Positions 12,501 to 24,300 of a DNA stretch of 64,000 nucleotides are shown here, piece after piece (the first letter of the stretch is position 1; each line of letters opens with the position of its first letter). The notes beneath the pieces are model-generated. The model searched no databases and had not been told where the DNA came from. It saw only the letters and a program-made list of their open reading frames with translations. The DNA is taken from NCBI GenBank assembly GCA_015680685.1, contig MNCI01028413.1:134740-198739 (forward strand), written 5' to 3'. Position numbers and translations under genes: made by a program. The stretch is from Gnetum montanum (taxonomy: Eukaryota; Streptophyta; Gnetopsida; Gnetales; Gnetaceae).

Positions 12501-13935
12501 AGAATGCCGGTAAGGCACCATCAGTTGCATCTGCTTCTGTAGCAAGCCAATCATCTTCATCTGTTACAGCTCAGAACCCTCTAAAAGGTAATTTTCAAGC
12601 CTTCATTTGCATCCATAATGATTGTCTTGGGACACCAAGTAAGAGGCATTGAATTTGTTATTGAAATCATTGTTTGTCTCGTGTAGAGACTGGAAAAGGC
12701 AAGAGAGGAGGGGGTGGAAGGAAGGGAGCTCCCAAAAAGATACCGGTAAGAGTCATGGCCTTACAGAGTCTGTTTTGTGGCGTTTTATTGAATTTAAACT
12801 TTGTACATATTTTCTTGGTTTCAAATATGTTAACTGGTTCTTGACTCCATACATGTTCGAAATTATTTGTCTGAAGGATCATGGGGAACCACCATGTTTT
12901 TTGCATGCGCTTTCTTGATAATTGTATCATGAAGCAAGGTATTAAAATCATGTTGGCTGTCTTTTTGCAGGATGTTGTAATAGATGAAGAAGAGGAAGAT
13001 CTTGATGCTGGGCTGCAAGACCGCCTAGCTGCATACAACGAAGGGTCTTCACCAGATGCATCAAGTATTTTAAAGCACTTGATAAAGTAAAATATCAAGT
13101 TAATTTACCAATATTTCGATCCTCATATTCTACTTTGTTATTGGCAGTGAATGTTGATGCCATAATTCCACCACCAAGAGAGCCTTCCAGACGAGCCAAG
13201 AATGCTAATCCAGTTTATGTTGATGAGGACGATAAAGAAGAACATGCAAGAATTGATACAATTCCTGAGGCAGAGAATGAGGAAGATGAAGGAAGGCCAG
13301 CAGCACCCAACAAGAATGCTGCCGCCAAGGGCAGAGGGAGGAAGAAAGCCATGATAGTGGACAGTGACAGTGATGCTGATTTCACCAATTTGGACGAGGA
13401 TTCTGATTCAGAATTTGAGGAACCTACCCACAAAAACAAAGGTGCCAAGAAGACTGCTGCTGCTGCTGGTGGAGGAAAAAACCAGGCCAAGAACATCAAA
13501 CCCCCAAAGGTCTCTGCACCCATAGCTGCTGCTCCTGCTCAGAGAAAGAGAGGACCTGCAAAGAAAACTGGTGGGCAAAGCCAGAAGCTTATTGAAGACA
13601 TGCTTACTAAGCTCACATTTGCTGAAGAGAATAGTAAGCCTACTGAGCCATCTCCTTACAAGAAGTCGCCAGAGAAGAAGGTTAGAAGAATGAGGCAGTC
13701 CCCTTTCAACAAGAAGAGTGGGGCTATGTTGTCAAAGCTGAATGAAGAAGGTGGAAGCAGCAGTGCAAGTGGGTCATCCACACAGGGTTCTTCAAACAGT
13801 ACAGAGCCAGCCAGGTTCAACAGACCCCAGAGGGCCTCTAGGGCTGCACCTGTGCGTTATGTCATCGATGATGATGATGAGAGTGATGAGGAAGAGATCG
13901 TTGTTGATGATGACACCGACGATTCCGACTTCTGA
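6560..13935 (+). CDS. TOP2: DNA topoisomerase II (type IIA), 21 exons, 1,549 aa
   Basis: ATP-dependent nuclear enzyme that passes one DNA duplex through a transient double-strand break to decatenate chromosomes. Exons: 6560-7141, 7933-8222, 8320-8386, 8476-8746, 8841-9040, 9149-9367, 9461-9574, 9674-9781, 9891-10055, 10164-10349, 10459-10614, 10707-10840, 10933-11101, 11191-11382, 11464-11650, 11733-11782, 11883-12314, 12401-12587, 12687-12745, 12971-13064, 13148-13935. All introns are GT-AG and the total is 4,650 nt. Seen: GHKL ATPase N-box Asn93 (EILVNAADN) and GGRNGYGAK at 162-170; QTK loop; TOPRIM EGDSAK at 462-467 and DHDGSH at 544-549; QFGTR and catalytic Tyr796 in SARYIFT (codon 10734-10736). 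The C-terminal domain from about residue 1175 is charged, low-complexity and ends in an acidic tail. The start is the ATG in AAAATGG; upstream in-frame codons lack an ATG. Length is slightly above the roughly 1,470 aa of the Arabidopsis enzyme. No catalytic residue is missing; probably functional. Confidence 0.96.
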
Positions 13936-14640
13936 TGGAATAGTTGATTCATAGTTTTAGGTGAAAACCAAATGAAATTCTCTTTCATGTCATATGTTGA
14001 GGAACGCTAAATGGTGATGTTACACCTGAATTTTAATTTGAATATCTGTTTAAGTGCCGAGATGTCTCTTTGTTGAAATGAAAGCGTTGGATGTTCGGTT
14101 CTTGATTATCTTTCCATGGCATTCCCTTGTTCTCTCATTGGACTATTGTTTTACTGCTGTGCTACGATCAACTCTATATTTCTCGGATGTCCTAGACGAA
14201 AATTGCATTTATACGTTCTGTACTGTAATATCGTAGATGAAGGAGGCATCCGTTCTAGCTTGTTAGGAGCCGTCGTTTGTACTTCCAATTTTTAAACTAC
14301 CAAGTCCATCCTTACACTTGCACGTTTGGAACAGTGTCGTATGATACAGTTATAGCTTTCGCTTTGCTTTCATCATTTGCGTGTTTGTTGGGGGAGCAAC
14401 CGGGCAAGAAGCCTCTCATGTACTCTTCAAATTAATCACCTTCGTGCTTAAAGCTTTGTTTAAAGGTCTAAAGTTAATTCTGTATTTATGAATGATACGA
14501 GGCTCTTTCAACAACGGTCGGTCATTTACAGTGATGGTAAAGGTGTCGTTTTCCATGGGAAGATTTGGGTTAGAGCCCAGTTTCTATACTGTTTGGTGTA
14601 AAATTCGCTCTCAAACAAATAAATGCAATTTCATTTAAGA
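13936..14640 (+). other. 3' UTR and downstream region of the topoisomerase gene
   Basis: T-rich sequence after the TGA stop at 13933-13935. An AATAAA lies at about 14619, but the true polyadenylation site cannot be fixed by eye. No separate gene is visible. Confidence 0.35.
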
Positions 14641-14656
14641 AAACACAGACATGGCT

Positions 14657-15170
14657 TTAGAGTCTTTATGGTCTGCCGTGTCTGAAGCCTTTGTTCTTTG
14701 GAGTGGTTCGACGCATTTTAAAAAGGTCTTTGGTATGGAATCTGGTCCCAAAAAAGTAACCGTGTTTTCATTCACAAGGGACATGAATACATTTTCACAC
14801 TCAAAACATGTACCAAGAGTATATGGTCTGCACTGTATAGTCCACCGGCTTTATCCTTTTAAGGGATTTCATACATTTTATAAAGTTACAGTGAAATGGT
14901 AAAAATCATGTGCACGTCCCAACTGTTTGCTATCCCACCATCATGTTTGCTGTTCAGGTTCGTTGTATTTGGGATGGAATCTGGTCTGAAATGCATTTTC
15001 ACTCAACAAAACAGGTTCCTGGGAGTCTTTGGTCAGCACTCTATAGTCTACTGCCTTCATCCTTTGAAAAGATTTTATGCATTTAAAGAAGAGTTACAGT
15101 GGAATTGTCAAAATCGTAATAATGAAGCCACGTCCCAGTTGTCTGCTATCCCATCATGTTTGCTGTTCAT
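14657..15170 (+). repeat. Three diverged tandem copies of a roughly 70-bp core within longer units
   Basis: Related blocks start at about 14657, 14816 and 15024, each with an AGAGT/GGAGT start, TGGTCTGC or TGGTCAGCACT, a TTATCCTTT-like centre and a CATTTTA-like end. The second and third also share flanks (ATGGAATCTGGTC before, and GCTATCCC..CATCATGTTTGCTGTTCA after). Two short ORFs here are by-products of this repeat, and nothing suggests they are translated. Confidence 0.45.
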
Positions 15171-16243
15171 GTTTGATTTCATGAGGTTTTTGTTTTGTTT
15201 ACAGTTGAAATACAGCATTTCATCTAGAAAATGGCTCTTATGGATTGTTTGCTTTTTAGCATGTCTTATTTCTAATAGCAGGACCTTTTTTACCATGGAA
15301 CTCTAGGCTTGAACTAAATACAGTTAAATTTCAAAAGGAAGATGCTACTTGTTGGAAATGTGGTAAGAAACATGCCTTTTAATTTTGGAAAACAAATCAT
15401 ATCATATGTAATGTTTATATCAACGTTACATTCAAAGTTTCTGGTTTCATTTGTCCATATCTATGTTACGTATCTTGATAAATGGAAAATTGAATGGAAC
15501 TATATACGAAAATCATGATAAATGAAACTTAAAATGGAGCTACAGAGGAAAAATGGAGTATTCCAGCACAACTAAATGACGTTTTAAAATCAAATGTCGT
15601 ATCCACCGAACTCTCTCTTCAGAACTATCATGTAGCAATAAAATGTGATGACCATCAAAGCACCGGCAACTCATTAACTATCTCGTGAGACAGAACATAC
15701 AGTTCCTAAACACATTCAAGTGAAAAAGATGTTTTCAAGCATCCACGTCAAGTAATTCAATGATCCTTGGCTGGCAGCATGAGGGCCTTTCTCTGCCTTT
15801 CTGCACTATCACGTTTCACCCAATCTCTAGAAATCCAGGTCAACAGAACAGTTCAAACATTCGTCATTCCATCCTTTTCTCATTACTCATCGCAAAAACC
15901 GTGATTCGTTCAGGATTCTGCACATCCGATACCTTCGTTCAAACAAGAAAAATCAAACGCTGCCTGGCTTCCATGGCACCAGCACCAGCACTCCACCAAA
16001 CCATTCACAACCGTGCAGTGTGCCATGCAATTGTCGCTTCACCACCCGGTACCTACAAAATAAAGCCGGGCTTCAACATGAATGCAATTTAAGGAGCTCA
16101 CAACGGTGCATGTAGGCATTACAGAAACCCATTTACTCACCTCCATAAATGACCGGCCGGCAACAACAGTCCCATTTCACCTACTGCAACTACAAAATCA
16201 CCTCTGCAACTGCAGAAGAAGCAGCAGCAGCAGCAGCTCAGCA
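15171..16243 (+). promoter_or_regulatory. Upstream region and 5' leader of the PR-1-like gene
   Basis: No gene is recognised. A CAG/GCA-rich stretch (16214-16237) sits just before the chosen ATG, and its poly-Ser reading is leader, not coding. A TATA-like AAAATAAAG lies near 16056-16064. An in-frame upstream ATG at 16082 would add 54 residues that hide the signal peptide, so I treat it as noncoding. Confidence 0.3.
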
Positions 16244-16792
16244 ATGCAAGCTCTGATGATGGCACCAGCAACAGCCTACATCACTCTTCTTCTGCTCATT
16301 ACCCTAAAAGCTACACAGCACTGTCAGTGCCGAGCAGCTCTGAAGCCAAACAGCTACTTCTATGAAACCCAAGAAATACATGAGTTCCTTGATCCACAGA
16401 ACAAAGCAAGGGCCTCTGTGGGTCTTGAGCCATTGCAGTGGGATTCCAGCCTTGCAAGCTATGCACAGTGGTGGGCATCACAGAGGCAGAGATATGGGAG
16501 GTGCCTGCTCAGGCATTCTGGAGGGCCTTATGGGGAGAACATCTTTTGGGGCGAAGCAGGCAGAAACTGGGGTCCTTCTGATGCAGTTTATCTGTGGGTA
16601 AGAGAGAGGCAGTGGTACGATTACAAGTCTAATAGCTGTGGGTATCAGGAAATGTGTGGTCATTATACACAAATTGTGTGGAGGAACACCAAGCTCGTTG
16701 GCTGTGCTAAGGCTGTTTGTGCAGATGGCGATGTCTTCATCACCTGCAACTACTTTCCTCCTGGGAATTATTTGGGTCAAAGACCCTTCTAG
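16244..16792 (+). CDS. PR-1-like secreted CAP-domain protein, 182 aa, no intron
   Basis: Predicted secreted apoplastic protein of the PR-1/CAP family; members bind sterols and are linked to defence, but the target of this one is unknown. Residues 1-29 look like a signal peptide (hydrophobic core ITLLLLIT at 13-20). The CAP domain spans about 43-182. Seen: YGENIFWG at 96-103; CAP1 motif GHYTQIVW at 139-146; CAP2 motif ending CNYFPPGNY at 168-176; six cysteines (87, 132, 138, 154, 159, 168) in the PR-1 pattern; and the likely cavity tetrad His91, Glu98, Glu121, His140. The start was chosen at 16244 because it puts the signal peptide at the N terminus. Length fits the family. It stands alone, convergent with the large minus-strand gene that ends at 18307. 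Confidence 0.9.
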   Translation: MQALMMAPATAYITLLLLITLKATQHCQCRAALKPNSYFYETQEIHEFLDPQNKARASVGLEPLQWDSSLASYAQWWASQRQRYGRCLLRHSGGPYGENIFWGEAGRNWGPSDAVYLWVRERQWYDYKSNSCGYQEMCGHYTQIVWRNTKLVGCAKAVCADGDVFITCNYFPPGNYLGQRPF

Positions 16793-18306
16793 CTAATCGG
16801 TACCCCTTGGTTTCTAAGTAAGTGTTAACATTGTTCAGTTTATAGTGCAAGTTCCTTAGGCAGCATGTTTTGGATGCTCGGGAAGTTTTAAGATTTTTTG
16901 AACGGTCCATGTTTTGGGTGGTATTGTTGCCGTATCAATGCTCTGGTAACTTTAGTTGGCTTTAGAGATTTGGGTGCCATTTTCGATATTTTTGTCTGCT
17001 TGTTAGTTGAAGTGCCAGTAAGAAATTTAAGCTCTGTGCAAGTGCTGTTCTATTTCGTTGTCACTGCCAAGAAGGTTGGAGTGCTGTTGTTTTCCTAGTG
17101 TCTGGGAACAATGGATGTTGTTATGTAAAGGTTTATGACCTTACTGTTAATCAATTACAGTGATTTTCTTAACTTATGGTGAAGGTAGGAAGTATTTCAT
17201 TAATCATGGAGATTAACTGCCACAGAAACGACTTAATATAGACCGATTAGTGAAACCCTCAAATGGACTCCACATATTTTTAGTTTCCTCGAATATTAAG
17301 CCGGTAAATAATTAATCCATATGACAACGATGCCAATGAAGAAATTCTGACGGCAAGAGTTGATGCTAGCATTTGATATTAAAAAATATTAAACAGTACT
17401 TTATCATACGCCCATGCAATCACGTCTTTGTGTCTTTCATTGTCGGTTTCATTCCAAGTTTTAGGACACTTTGAGTACAATTTACAAAGGATATCATGTA
17501 CCCCATAAAAGCTTAAAATATTATTGTAACTTGTGAATATTGACCAAGATTCAACAAATAGAGAATTTTCTAAATTAATTATATTTTAAACTATTTGCCA
17601 ACTTTCCGGTTGGGCGAAATAAGCTACAGCTCATTATTTAAATACCAATACTAACTTTGGCTTTCAAGTGATCTCAAATCCATCAGGGTGAAGGACATTA
17701 CAACCCCTGCAATTAAGATTGGAATCAAAATGTTAATTAAAGCCAGGTGATCATAAATAAGGTCAATGCACTGCTCAACAAGAACGTAATTTGATGCTGA
17801 ATGCAGTAGGGAAGATTATGGTACAGTTTGGTGTCTGTCATGTGGAGAGGCACAGGTTATTAAATCCCTCAGGTCCTCTCTAAGGGATAATAGTGGATCT
17901 ACTTTTGCTTTAATTTTATCTTTTGGGAAGCCGGTTTAAACAATATATATATTATAAGAGAGTCGCCAAGCAAAAAGGACCTGGAAAAAATTGTATGAAG
18001 GGCTACATAAGAACTTGATGCAACTCTTGAGAGATGTAAATGGCAGGAGATATGCTTACCACAGATGTTGGTGGGATCATGTTAGGCTGATGATGATGAT
18101 GAGCAAAGATGATACCGTTGACTTCAGGAGGCGCTATTATGTTATCATAATAACACCAATATTTACCAAAATGCACTGCAGTGGGGCATAATACAGGATA
18201 ACAAGTCTCATGCAAAAATGTGCAACATTTGACAAGGTACATTTCATAAATGAAGGTAACCGTGATGATGATCTCTTAAATCAAGAACGTGACAACTCTA
18301 TATCAT
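16793..18306. other. Intergenic region between two convergent genes
   Basis: AT-rich. It should contain the 3' UTR of the PR-1-like gene on the left and that of the minus-strand reductase-like gene on the right. No further gene or element is visible; the short ORFs at 17991-18242 overlap on both strands and look random. Confidence 0.4.
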
Positions 18307-21300
18307 TTATAGAAATCTTCCCTCTGATAGCAAAACTGCTACTTCATGCCATCCTGCTGGTGTTATGGGCATCAAATGGACACCTGCAATCTCTGGGGAA
18401 AAAAAACACTACAATGATAAATTTCATACTAAAAATAATTGAAAAACATCTTAAAAGCAATAATAACTAGAGAAAATGTCATCTGTAGAAGGAATCTATA
18501 GCAACAAAGAAATTGCTAAAATCAAAACTTTACAGATGGGACCGTTACCGGTGCATTTTAATACATATCTAATCTCACATTCTATAAACTTGCAAGGCAG
18601 CTAGCACTCTTGGGGTTCTATGCTAAAGAGCAATTTAAATAATGATAAGTTAAATAATTTTTCATCATGGTCGAAATTACAGTTCTTGATGAATGCATTA
18701 TATTCATACCATGACTCTGTTGGTAAATGTCTCAACATTCCATGCTGAAGGTGGCTACTTGATAAATAGTGGGGTGTACCTGAGGATGGCTTTTAACATA
18801 GGCTGCTTGCTAAGTTCCAGTTTAAGTTGTCTACGCTAAAATCAAATGATGAATGCTAAAGCACACATTAGGAATAAAGTCCCACAAGAATCTTCCACTG
18901 TAATGGTGGATCTTACCAGAAATTATATGCTGTGAAGTTAAAAAAACCCTGTGCTGTTGATCCAGCTCTCGAACTTGAGCGGCACCAACTTTTAGGAAAT
19001 ATTTACATTATTTTCTCTCTGTTTTGTTTTAGATATATATACAATCTTTTACCCATCCATCTAGGGTACGATCTATAAAAACTCATGGCCTTTAGAGTAA
19101 TGAAGCAACTGTTACCAACAAGTTAGCTAATTTCAAGACCCTTCATACACATCCTTATTTCAAATCAACATAAGATTAATGCTAACGCACAAAACCCTGT
19201 ATGTGCAGTTCTACAATGTATTTAGAGCTACAAAGAAGTTCTTAACATAACCCTCCAGTATAGAAGCCCTATTAGATCAAGTTGCCATCATTCTCAAGTT
19301 CTCCATCATTCCTTTTAATTTCCTTTTTTGTTTCATACAAAACTTTATTTCAGGTCAATCAAACAATGCAGAACTACTATCTGCACATCTCTACCGTGTA
19401 TTCAAAGTTGAAAGCAAGTTATTAGAAGAAAGTAATGAGACTGAAGTCTGTTTAAAGAAGCTGCTATCAATCTCATAGTTTTCAAATTTAGTTTTCCTGT
19501 TTTTCCTTTTCTCAACTCTTTTTTGTCAATGATATATGGTATGATGGATGAAAAATCTTAAGATATCAAAAGCAGATGTTGCAACCAGCCAGGCCACCCA
19601 CTCACATGGCCTAATTAGAGGACATTGCAACCTCCATAGTCATGGGAACCATACATGTCATCCAACTACTGCATTTCGTATGAGGAAAGTACATTTTTAA
19701 TTTTAGATGAATCTTGAACCGGGCATATAACTTGGATTTTAAGAGTCATTGGGTCATTTGATTGGGTATTTCTGTTCCTTGCTATCTTGCTTATAGTTTG
19801 AAGAAAGACAGCCTAATAAAACACCAATCAGCAAGGTATATGGTTATATTGCTATTCATAAGCTTTCAATTATCCACAAATACTTAGATTATTTGTCTTA
19901 GCTGCATAGAACCAGAAACCTAAAACCATGCAACTAGCTTATTGAATGTGACTGAAATCCATGTTCGATTATGTTTCATTCATTTTAAGTGCAATATTGC
20001 CTTACATATAGGGGCTAATTAAAGTATTCATTAAAAAATGCAAAAGTATAAAGAAGTCAAGTTCCAACCAGAAGGACTACACCTTATTGACAATCACTTC
20101 TATGTAGACTTTAATGGCCAATATAAAACATTACGCTAATCACTTTAATCAACTTGAAAAGTTTAACTAAACACACCATATTTTGCAAATACAAAGAATC
20201 AATGTAATTTATTTTAGAGACAAAAGACTCCAAAACGAACCAGCTTGAGTTTTGTTAGTTATGGCATTGCTTTTTCTTGCATGCTCAAATCCTGGTTGGT
20301 TTGGAAAAAGGAAGCAAAATTGAAGTAATTTGTTATGGACATGTAGAAATCATTAGTCACTAAAGATATGTTGAACAACATTCAGTTTTAGTCATTTCAT
20401 TTACGCAATGCCTGTATAACTTAGCATAACTCATTAGGATTGAACCTGTGACTTGTAAGGTGCAAGTCACAACTCATGTCTTATGAAGAAAATATACTTC
20501 ATTGTGGATTATGTTCCCTTATCTGTCAGGGAGATATAGCTTGTTACCAAGGCTTGTGACTTTCATCCTTTTAAGTTATGGGTTTAATTCCAACATGTTA
20601 TGCTGATATACATGCTTTCAAGTAGACAACTGACTATAAGAATTATCATTAAATCACTTGCCTACCATAATAGGTCACTGTAGTTCAATAGGATAAAGGC
20701 AATGATGATGAAGGTGAGTCTGTTCCCTTACCGTTAAGGGCTGCTTCATGTTTGAATAGAATCTCATCAAAATGAAATTTATTACCTCAGAAAAGATTCT
20801 CATGAACATAAATGTCAACGTATTGAGTGAAAGAGAATTACTTGGTAGAGATTTCACCAGCTCAAAAATTTTTAAATTCCAATTTCTGAAAAAAGCAAGC
20901 TTTCTCTCTTCAGAAGATGCAAATTCTTCTGCATTCTGAAAATCTTGCAAGATAACCTGAGCTTCTTTCCCTGAAAAAGTGCAAACTTTTTTATCAAGAA
21001 AATATATAACATACAATACTTCCAAAAGCATTATCTAATTGACCAAGAGTGAATGGTACTTTACAAAAAGTCTACGAGCATATTGCATCTGATAATTATA
21101 TCAAAATTAGAATTACTAAGTCAGGGCAGTCAAACTTAAACCCTTAAACCTTTAGAAGCCCTTAACATTTCCAACTTGAAGCATGGAAGAAATCTCAGAA
21201 TTTTTTACTAAATAAAATGAATTGAAAACAACACATTAATGATCTCATATGCTTTTTTTGTATTTTAATCAACCTTGAGCGTTTTAAATTTCTAAAACAA

Positions 21301-24300
21301 AGGTTCACATCTCTGACAATATGCAAAAAACAGATAAACATATTAAAATACAAGAATATAGAAATTCCGATATATGAGAAAGGGTCATTTTAAGTGTTGG
21401 GAATGCTTGAAATAATGTAAATTGGGAGGCACATTTTTTTAGTTGTAAAACACATGAACATGGTCTAAATGAAGAAATTCTATAAATTACATGTTCAATC
21501 TCAATAATTTAAGCTTAGACACAAAGAAAACCTGCAAATGAAAGAGCTGAAACTGAACTTTTCCTAGTAGACATGGCAGAAAACTTTGTTTAATGATAGC
21601 AATGCATGCTGAGTGATCATATACAAGTAGAATACGTCAAAAGCTTACTAGTATGATTTGCATCTCCGGAGCCAATCTATGTATTAATTTCATCTATAAC
21701 AGAGATACATAAGGCTTATAAATGAAATTCATTCTTCAAGAGGTCTAAATGCACCTAAATGGTACGGGTCACTGATATAAACATAAATCCTATATCTTGG
21801 TTTAATAGCTTTTAGATTCTTCTGTAAGACAGTTGCAAAAAATTCCAGACTTGTAGTGGACAATTCTTTATCATAACTTCTACATCATCATCATCCTAGC
21901 CTGGTCCAAACAAAATGGGGTCCACTATTGATCACCTAGTTACTCTCAGACATTGTATGGAAGTTGCAAAGAAACCCAACAAAAACACCTTCATTTATGT
22001 TGTTAATTTTGCTAAAGCATATGACTCAGTGATTCAAAAAAATTTATAGGAGTGCTTAATCAATTAGGCATTACTGCAGAGTTAATACAACAACTCAAAA
22101 GCTATATGTTCGAAGGGGGTGCATGGGTCACCATGGGCCGTAAGGGCTAGATACACCCGACCTCCAACACACTGCCGCCGTAAGGGCTAGATACACCCGN
22201 NNNNNNNNNNNNNNNNNNNNNNNNNNNNNNNNNNNNNNNNNNNNNNNNNNNNNNNNNNNNNNNNNNNNNNNNNNNNNNNNNNNNNNNGACACCACCACAG
22301 ACCCCTCCCGAACCCCCCTGTCGCCATTACCTGCCACCCCAAGAGAAACCGAGATCGAACTCCCCCCTCTTGGCAAATGGGTTAATGTGGTGCAGGGGAG
22401 CTCCAAACCCCGCAGGCAACAAGGGCCAGCAACCACACCCGAAGAACCTGAATGCAGCCCGGTGATGCGCGGTGGCGAAGGCTGAACGAGAATCGGGCCA
22501 GAGACAAGCAGACCCAACGGAACATCGACATGGGGCTCCAACAGACCCTCCGGGAGGTTTACTAGGGCCGCACCCCCAATCACCCATGAAGTTGTTCAGT
22601 TGGAACTACAGGGGACAGGGTACCCCCTACAAAAGAAATACCCTACGCAGAATTGTTCGCGCTGAAGATTGTGATATTGTCTGTCTCCAGGAGACCAAGC
22701 TGCAGGCAACAGAGTTGCACTTCCTCCATTGGGAAGGGTGGACCACCCATGTGCACCCTTGCTTGGGCCGAGTCGGTGGCCTTGCCATTCTGGCCCGTTA
22801 CGCCATGATTCTCACAGATGCATCGCAGTGGGCCATCACGGCCCAGCTCCCCTCACAAGGGGTCTGGTTGACAAATTTTTACGGGGCACAGAACTAGGAG
22901 CAGCGGCTACACGAGTTGACCCGGGTGGCGGCGCTGATTCCAGACCATCGATCGTGGAGAGTGGTGGGGGACTTCAACCAACGCCTCCACCCTTGGGAGA
23001 AGTCCAGGGGGGTTGCCCCCCTCCACCGGGAGAGACTGAATTCCAGACTTCTCTCTGGTCGACCTGCCCATTGAGAATTGCCGTTTCACGTGGAGTAATC
23101 GAAGAAAAGGCCCGAACCACGTCCTCACCTGAATTGATTGGGTTTGCGTCAGCTCTAACCTCCTCCTCCATTCCTTTGTCCATGTCTCGGGGTAGGAGAG
23201 GGTTGCTTCTGACCATTGTTCGCTAACCTATTTGATCGGGCCTGATAAACCCAGGGCCCCACGTTCGTTTCGCTTCGAAGCAGCGTGGTTAGCCAAGCCG
23301 TGGTTGAGGCCGCTGGTGGAGGAGATTTGGGCGGACTATCGGCCTAGCCAGGGGGACCCACGGAACTTCCTTAGGGAGGCCTTACTTCGGTTGAAGTGGG
23401 CCATCAGGGCCCTACCTGTGGATGATAAGTTCTCCTTTCGAACGGGCCTGTGGACACTCCGTGACCAGCTTAGCCAGATCCAGACCCGGCAGGAGGCAGG
23501 TGAGGACCTGCACGCGGAGGAGCAGCACACCTTACATCAGCTTCAGTCCCTTGACTGGGAAGAGGAGACATACTAGCAGCAACGCTCCCGGGTCCGATGG
23601 ATCAGGGAGGGAGACAGACAAACTAGATTCTTCTTTGCCATGGCCAAGACGCGGGGGGGAAGTCAGCCACGATGTCTCCGCAACCAGGACGGGGAGACAA
23701 TTGATGATCCGCAGCGCATTGCGCACGAGCTGACGCAATACTGGAGTGGGATCTGGGCCAAGCGCCTCACTAGGCCAATCTCGATCCACGTACCGTGAGT
23801 GCTGAGCGGGCAAGACAACGTACGGCTGCTGGCCCCTTTCTCCTGGCAAGAACTCATGGCTACGATCAATAGCATGCCGGGAGGAAAAGCACCTGGTCCT
23901 GATGGCTGGAGCCTTGAATTTTTCAAGACGTTTCTAGATATTGTGGGACCCAATATCCTAGATGCGTTTAGCATCATGCTGGCCAGGAGACAAATCCAAA
24001 GGGAACTCAACTGCTCCCGTATTGTGTGCATTCTGAAGCAGTCTGACGCACACCGCCCTGAGCACTTCCACCCTATCGAGGTTTGCAATGTGCTCGTCCA
24101 AATCTTCTCTAAGTTGCTGGTGCATAGGCTTGTGCCGCTCCTGCCCAGGCAGGTTTTGTGCAAGGAAGGGCCATTCAGGACCAGATCCTCCTCATGCAGG
24201 AGGTGCTTCACTCGCTTCGAAATTTGGGCTTCCCCGGGCTCTGCCTCAAGCTTGACATCACCAAGGCATACAACACGCTCAGCTGGGAGGCATTGCAGTC

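Noticed and set aside
14651-15306. Two ORFs of 83 and 136 aa behind TOP2
   Set aside because: They follow the tandem repeat; their frames are not kept between repeat units and no domain is visible.
16082-16243. Upstream in-frame ATG that would extend the PR-1-like protein
   Set aside because: It would place the signal peptide 54 residues inside the protein and adds a Ser run from a CAG repeat; the later ATG fits the family.
20675-21031. 118-aa minus-strand ORF as a gene of its own
   Set aside because: Only 20842-20970 is coding, as exon 7 of the large gene; the rest is intron read-through.
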